IMG/VR virus record: IMGVR_UViG_3300036770_002653
Location: 1 to 30,938 of that record
Length of the DNA stretch: 30,938 nucleotides
Direction: 5' to 3' (one strand)
Source of the DNA: a virus
The translations under genes were made by a program, and so were the position numbers. The first letter of the stretch is position 1, and every line of letters starts with the position of its first letter. Shown here piece by piece: positions 29,277 to 30,938 of this stretch. Below the pieces are notes generated by a model. That model had not been told where the DNA came from. It did not search any database and saw only the letters and a list, made by a program, of their open reading frames with translations.

Positions 29277-30310
29277 GACGCAACGCTCTCAAACTCAAGG
29301 ATCGCACGACCGATCACTTCGGCGACCTGCGGGACGACGGCGTTTCCGAGGCACCTAAGTCGGTCCACCCGATCGGGAACCCCATGAGCCACTCGACCCA
29401 CTGCGGGTTCAGCCTGCCACCATCCTCTGGTGGTTTCGGGTATGTCTTGTTCTTGGTCTCCCCTCTTTCCACCGCGTGGTCTAGGCAGTCCCTCGCTGGC
29501 GTAGTCCAGCACGGCCCTTTGTGGTCCCTCGCCGTCGGAGTCGGCCACATAATCCGTGGCTTGTATGGGTCTTCCTCCCATTCTTCTATCGGCGGACAAC
29601 TGCAATCGTGTACGTGCATGTTGTGAATCGTGCAGAGGAAGGTATCGCAGCACGGGCATTTTATCCACGCTGGAGCCTGCATCGACCTCATCCTGACAGC
29701 GACCCCCAACGACGGGCCGGGCTTGCCCTTTGTCTTTCCGTCTCTGTGATCCAGAACACGTGCGAGATACGCCTCGACCGGCTCGTCGTGATTCCCACGC
29801 AGAGCATGAAACACTGTCGGCGTGGGCCACAAGCCAGACGCGATCCCTTTGGTGTGGAGCACCAAGGTCGGCAGCGGCAATAACGTCCCATTCGCATACA
29901 TACCCGACCGAGGCAAACGCCCGCAAGATTCCGTGGAACGTGCGGCCTCCGTCATGGCTGAGAAGGCCGATGGGATTTTCCGCCACAAAGAACCTTGGGC
30001 AGAGATCCGCAACAACTCGGAGGGCTTCTCCCCACATCCATCGCTCATCGTTCGCGCCTTTCTGCTTTCCAGCGTGGCTCACCGGCTGGCACGGTACGCC
30101 AGCGCAGATGAGGTCAACCTGCCACTCCGAAGGATCGCCGACCGGAAACGTACGCACGTCTCCCCATCGAGTGACGCTGGGCCATTGCCTTGCCAGCACG
30201 CTACTGGCATAGGCATCGATCTCGACCTGCCACGCGCACTTCATCCCGGCTCGCTCGAAGCCGAGGTCGAATCCACCTATGCCAGCGAACAGTGAGCCAA
30301 AGGTCAGCAT
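29273..30310 (-). CDS. dcm: C5 cytosine DNA methyltransferase
   Basis: A 345-residue C5-cytosine methyltransferase. Motif I FAGIGGFDLGFE (residues 8-19), motif IV GVPCQPVSHAG with nucleophile Cys74, motif VI VAENPIGLL with Glu111, motif VIII QRDRVWLVAHADS (154-166), and motif X GNAVVPQVAEVI near the end. The middle (about 165-290) should be the target-recognition part and is Arg/Gln/Asp-rich. The ATG at 30310 makes TGATG with the upstream stop. A 735-base second frame lies inside its coding strand (see the next feature). It may protect phage DNA or mark integration state; no paired restriction enzyme is visible. Confidence 0.92.
   Translation of the reverse strand: MLTFGSLFAGIGGFDLGFERAGMKCAWQVEIDAYASSVLARQWPSVTRWGDVRTFPVGDPSEWQVDLICAGVPCQPVSHAGKQKGANDERWMWGEALRVVADLCPRFFVAENPIGLLSHDGGRTFHGILRAFASVGYVCEWDVIAAADLGAPHQRDRVWLVAHADSVSCSAWESRRAGRGVSRTCSGSQRRKDKGQARPVVGGRCQDEVDAGSSVDKMPVLRYLPLHDSQHARTRLQLSADRRMGGRPIQATDYVADSDGEGPQRAVLDYASEGLPRPRGGKRGDQEQDIPETTRGWWQAEPAVGRVAHGVPDRVDRLRCLGNAVVPQVAEVIGRAILEFESVAS
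29314..30048 (-). CDS. Overprinted ORF inside the C5 methyltransferase gene
   Basis: A 244-residue frame lies entirely within the methyltransferase gene, same strand, different register. Its sequence does not look like a random shadow: MSDGCGEKPSELL, a SGMYANGTLLPLPTLVL block, twin WPTPT boxes (near 104 and 163), CPCC, and GGRLNPQWVEWLMGFPIGWTDLGASETPSS at the end. From memory, similar 'WPTPT...LNP.WVEWLMGFP.GWTDL' proteins are encoded beside or over phage C5 methyltransferases. GCAGAAAGG precedes the ATG. The motif-X region of the enzyme and the GWTDL end share the same DNA. Either a true dual-coding gene or a constrained shadow; the sequence alone cannot settle it. Confidence 0.45.
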   Translation of the reverse strand: MSDGCGEKPSELLRISAQGSLWRKIPSAFSAMTEAARSTESCGRLPRSGMYANGTLLPLPTLVLHTKGIASGLWPTPTVFHALRGNHDEPVEAYLARVLDHRDGKTKGKPGPSLGVAVRMRSMQAPAWIKCPCCDTFLCTIHNMHVHDCSCPPIEEWEEDPYKPRIMWPTPTARDHKGPCWTTPARDCLDHAVERGETKNKTYPKPPEDGGRLNPQWVEWLMGFPIGWTDLGASETPSSRRSPK

Positions 30311-30534
30311 CAGAGAATCTCGCCCTCGTCGCTGCACTGCACGCCCGCCTTTCGTGCGAGCTCGATCGCGTCGTCATCGGTGACGTGAAACCGCCGCTTC
30401 GATCCACGCTGGCCGTAGGCGTCCGAAACGATGTAGTGCTTGCCACCTTGATACTGGATGCACCAAGCCTGCTGAACGCCGACAGTCGAGGCGAGGTGCT
30501 TGGCGTTGGTCAGGTTGTCGCTGGTCGTGGTCAT
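30310..30534 (-). CDS. Small hypothetical protein, first gene behind an operator
   Basis: A 74-residue protein: MTTTSDNLTNAKHLASTVGVQQAWCIQYQGGKHYIVSDAYGQRGSKRRFHVTDDDAIELARKAGVQCSDEGEIL. The ATG at 30534 follows an AAGGGA-like site; an upstream ATG at 30573 lies close to the predicted transcription start and is disfavoured. ATGA-like TGATG couples it to the methyltransferase. The short basic middle and acidic end fit a small regulator or inhibitor. No family. Confidence 0.65.
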   Translation of the reverse strand: MTTTSDNLTNAKHLASTVGVQQAWCIQYQGGKHYIVSDAYGQRGSKRRFHVTDDDAIELARKAGVQCSDEGEIL

Positions 30535-30577
30535 CGCTGCTTCCCTTTCGTTCGTGGTGTCGTGTCCCGTCATGCCC

Positions 30578-30607
30578 CTAGTATACCGTCATCGGAATAC
30601 TAGACAA
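30578..30607 (-). promoter_or_regulatory. Promoter covered by a palindromic operator
   Basis: On the minus strand -35 TTGTCT (30607-30602), 16-base spacer, -10 TATACT (30585-30580). A 26-base near-perfect palindrome fills the space between: arms CTAGTATACCG (30578-30588) and CGGAATACTAG (30593-30603) with TCAT in the middle, 10 of 11 pairs. A repressor at this site would block RNA polymerase. The A/T run at 30616-30628 is at UP-element distance. This drives the small gene and methyltransferase. Confidence 0.65.
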
Positions 30608-30615
30608 GGGGGCTT

Positions 30616-30666
30616 GAAAAGATTTTTTTGGGAGGCGGTTTTCCCCGCGAAAGCCGGGCTTTTCGC
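30616..30666. repeat. Copy 2 of the promoter-upstream cassette
   Basis: GAAAAGATTTTTTTGGGAG begins at 30616, followed by GGCGGTTTTCCCCGCG and the hairpin-forming GCGAAA...TTTCGC (30647-30666, one bulge). It matches the block at 27391-27428 in order and in much of its sequence, including GTTTTCCC(C)GC and AAAGATTTTT. Both lie directly upstream of a promoter and downstream of another gene's end. Confidence 0.5.
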
Positions 30667-30679
30667 CTGACAGACCGGG

Positions 30680-30711
30680 GGCGGCGCGAGCGGAGGAGGA
30701 CTCGCGCCGCC
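30680..30711 (-). terminator. Strong GC hairpin after the edge gene
   Basis: A perfect 11-base inverted repeat: GGCGGCGCGAG (30680-30690) and CTCGCGCCGCC (30701-30711), ten-base loop. In the minus-strand transcript it follows the stop at 30729 by 18 bases. There is no U run, so it may be Rho-assisted or only stabilise the 3' end. Confidence 0.55.
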
Positions 30712-30728
30712 GCGCCCGGCCGCCATGG

Positions 30729-30938
30729 TCAGTCGTGCGGGTGCTTCCACCAATCGTCGCTCGCGTCCTCGGCGAGCCGATCGACGATCTGCTGGAGCGA
30801 GGCGACGATGCTCGTGAAATTGCGATTGCAGTGATCGGCGTTCGCGTTCGCCGACTCGACAACCGTCCGCAGCGCCTCTGCCATCGACCTCTGGTTCCGC
30901 GCCATCACGGCGACGACCGACGCCAGTTGATCGACGCG
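30729..30938 (-). CDS. 3' end of a helical protein (cut by window edge)
   Basis: The last 69 residues of a minus-strand gene whose start is outside: RVDQLASVVAVMARNQRSMAEALRTVV...CNRNFTSIVASLQQIVDRLAEDASDDWWKHPHD. Hydrophobic residues repeat every three or four places, a coiled-coil look. Codon third positions favour G/C like the rest. Two hairpins follow the stop. No family can be assigned from the fragment. Confidence 0.7.
   Translation of the reverse strand, partial: RVDQLASVVAVMARNQRSMAEALRTVVESANANADHCNRNFTSIVASLQQIVDRLAEDASDDWWKHPHD

Noticed and set aside
30578-30862. 94-residue minus frame near the right edge
   Set aside because: It runs across the hairpins and the palindromic promoter and is Arg/Ser-rich; the real gene end in another frame stops at 30729.

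Overview
The window looks like part of the genome of a tailed, temperate (integrase-bearing) bacteriophage or prophage of a GC-rich bacterium. The basis is a tyrosine integrase beside small helix-turn-helix proteins, a RecT annealing protein, RusA, a replication initiator, a phage-type sliding clamp, several tail-fibre proteins and an HNH nuclease, almost all on the minus strand and packed end to end. Base composition is about two-thirds G+C by eye, with clear Shine-Dalgarno sequences (GGAGG, AGGAGGTG) and many GTG starts. I see no rRNA, tRNA, CRISPR array, capsid, portal or large terminase gene. The host cannot be named from the sequence.

Read in the direction of transcription (from the right edge leftwards) the layout is as follows. 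(1) 30938-27350, lysogeny/control: the end of an unknown gene, a GC-rich hairpin, an operator-covered promoter, a small protein, a C5 cytosine methyltransferase carrying a long out-of-frame ORF, a GTG-started helix-turn-helix protein, then the plus-strand integrase and, divergent from it, a second basic-tailed helix-turn-helix protein. (2) 27300-24190, small early proteins and RecT. (3) 24185-16830, DNA metabolism: a 34-residue zinc ribbon, SNF2-type helicase, DNA methyltransferase, winged helix, DUF3102-like protein, GHKL ATPase, replication initiator with a candidate internal origin, LexA-like winged helix, coiled-coil protein, small membrane protein and sliding clamp. (4) 16818-11318: helix-turn-helix protein, exported trypsin-like protease, RusA, a SAM methyltransferase, three glycosyltransferases and a second helix-turn-helix protein. 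(5) 11321-8910: membrane proteins, a papain-like peptidase and a lipoprotein that may form an unusual lysis cassette. (6) 8908-3228: tail-fibre/adhesin genes, including a LamG protein of lower GC. (7) 3228-1: a glycosyltransferase, GDP-fucose synthase and GDP-mannose dehydratase, then HNH and the first codons of the next gene.

Functional links: integrase plus two HTH proteins plus shared palindromic promoter sites form the lysogeny switch; initiator, clamp, helicase, RecT and RusA form a replication/recombination set that would have to borrow a polymerase; two DNA methyltransferases could protect the genome; the fucose and glycosyltransferase genes on both sides of the tail-fibre block suggest sugar modification of the virion or the host surface. 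Most neighbouring genes overlap by ATGA, GTGA or TGATG, consistent with long, translationally coupled transcripts.
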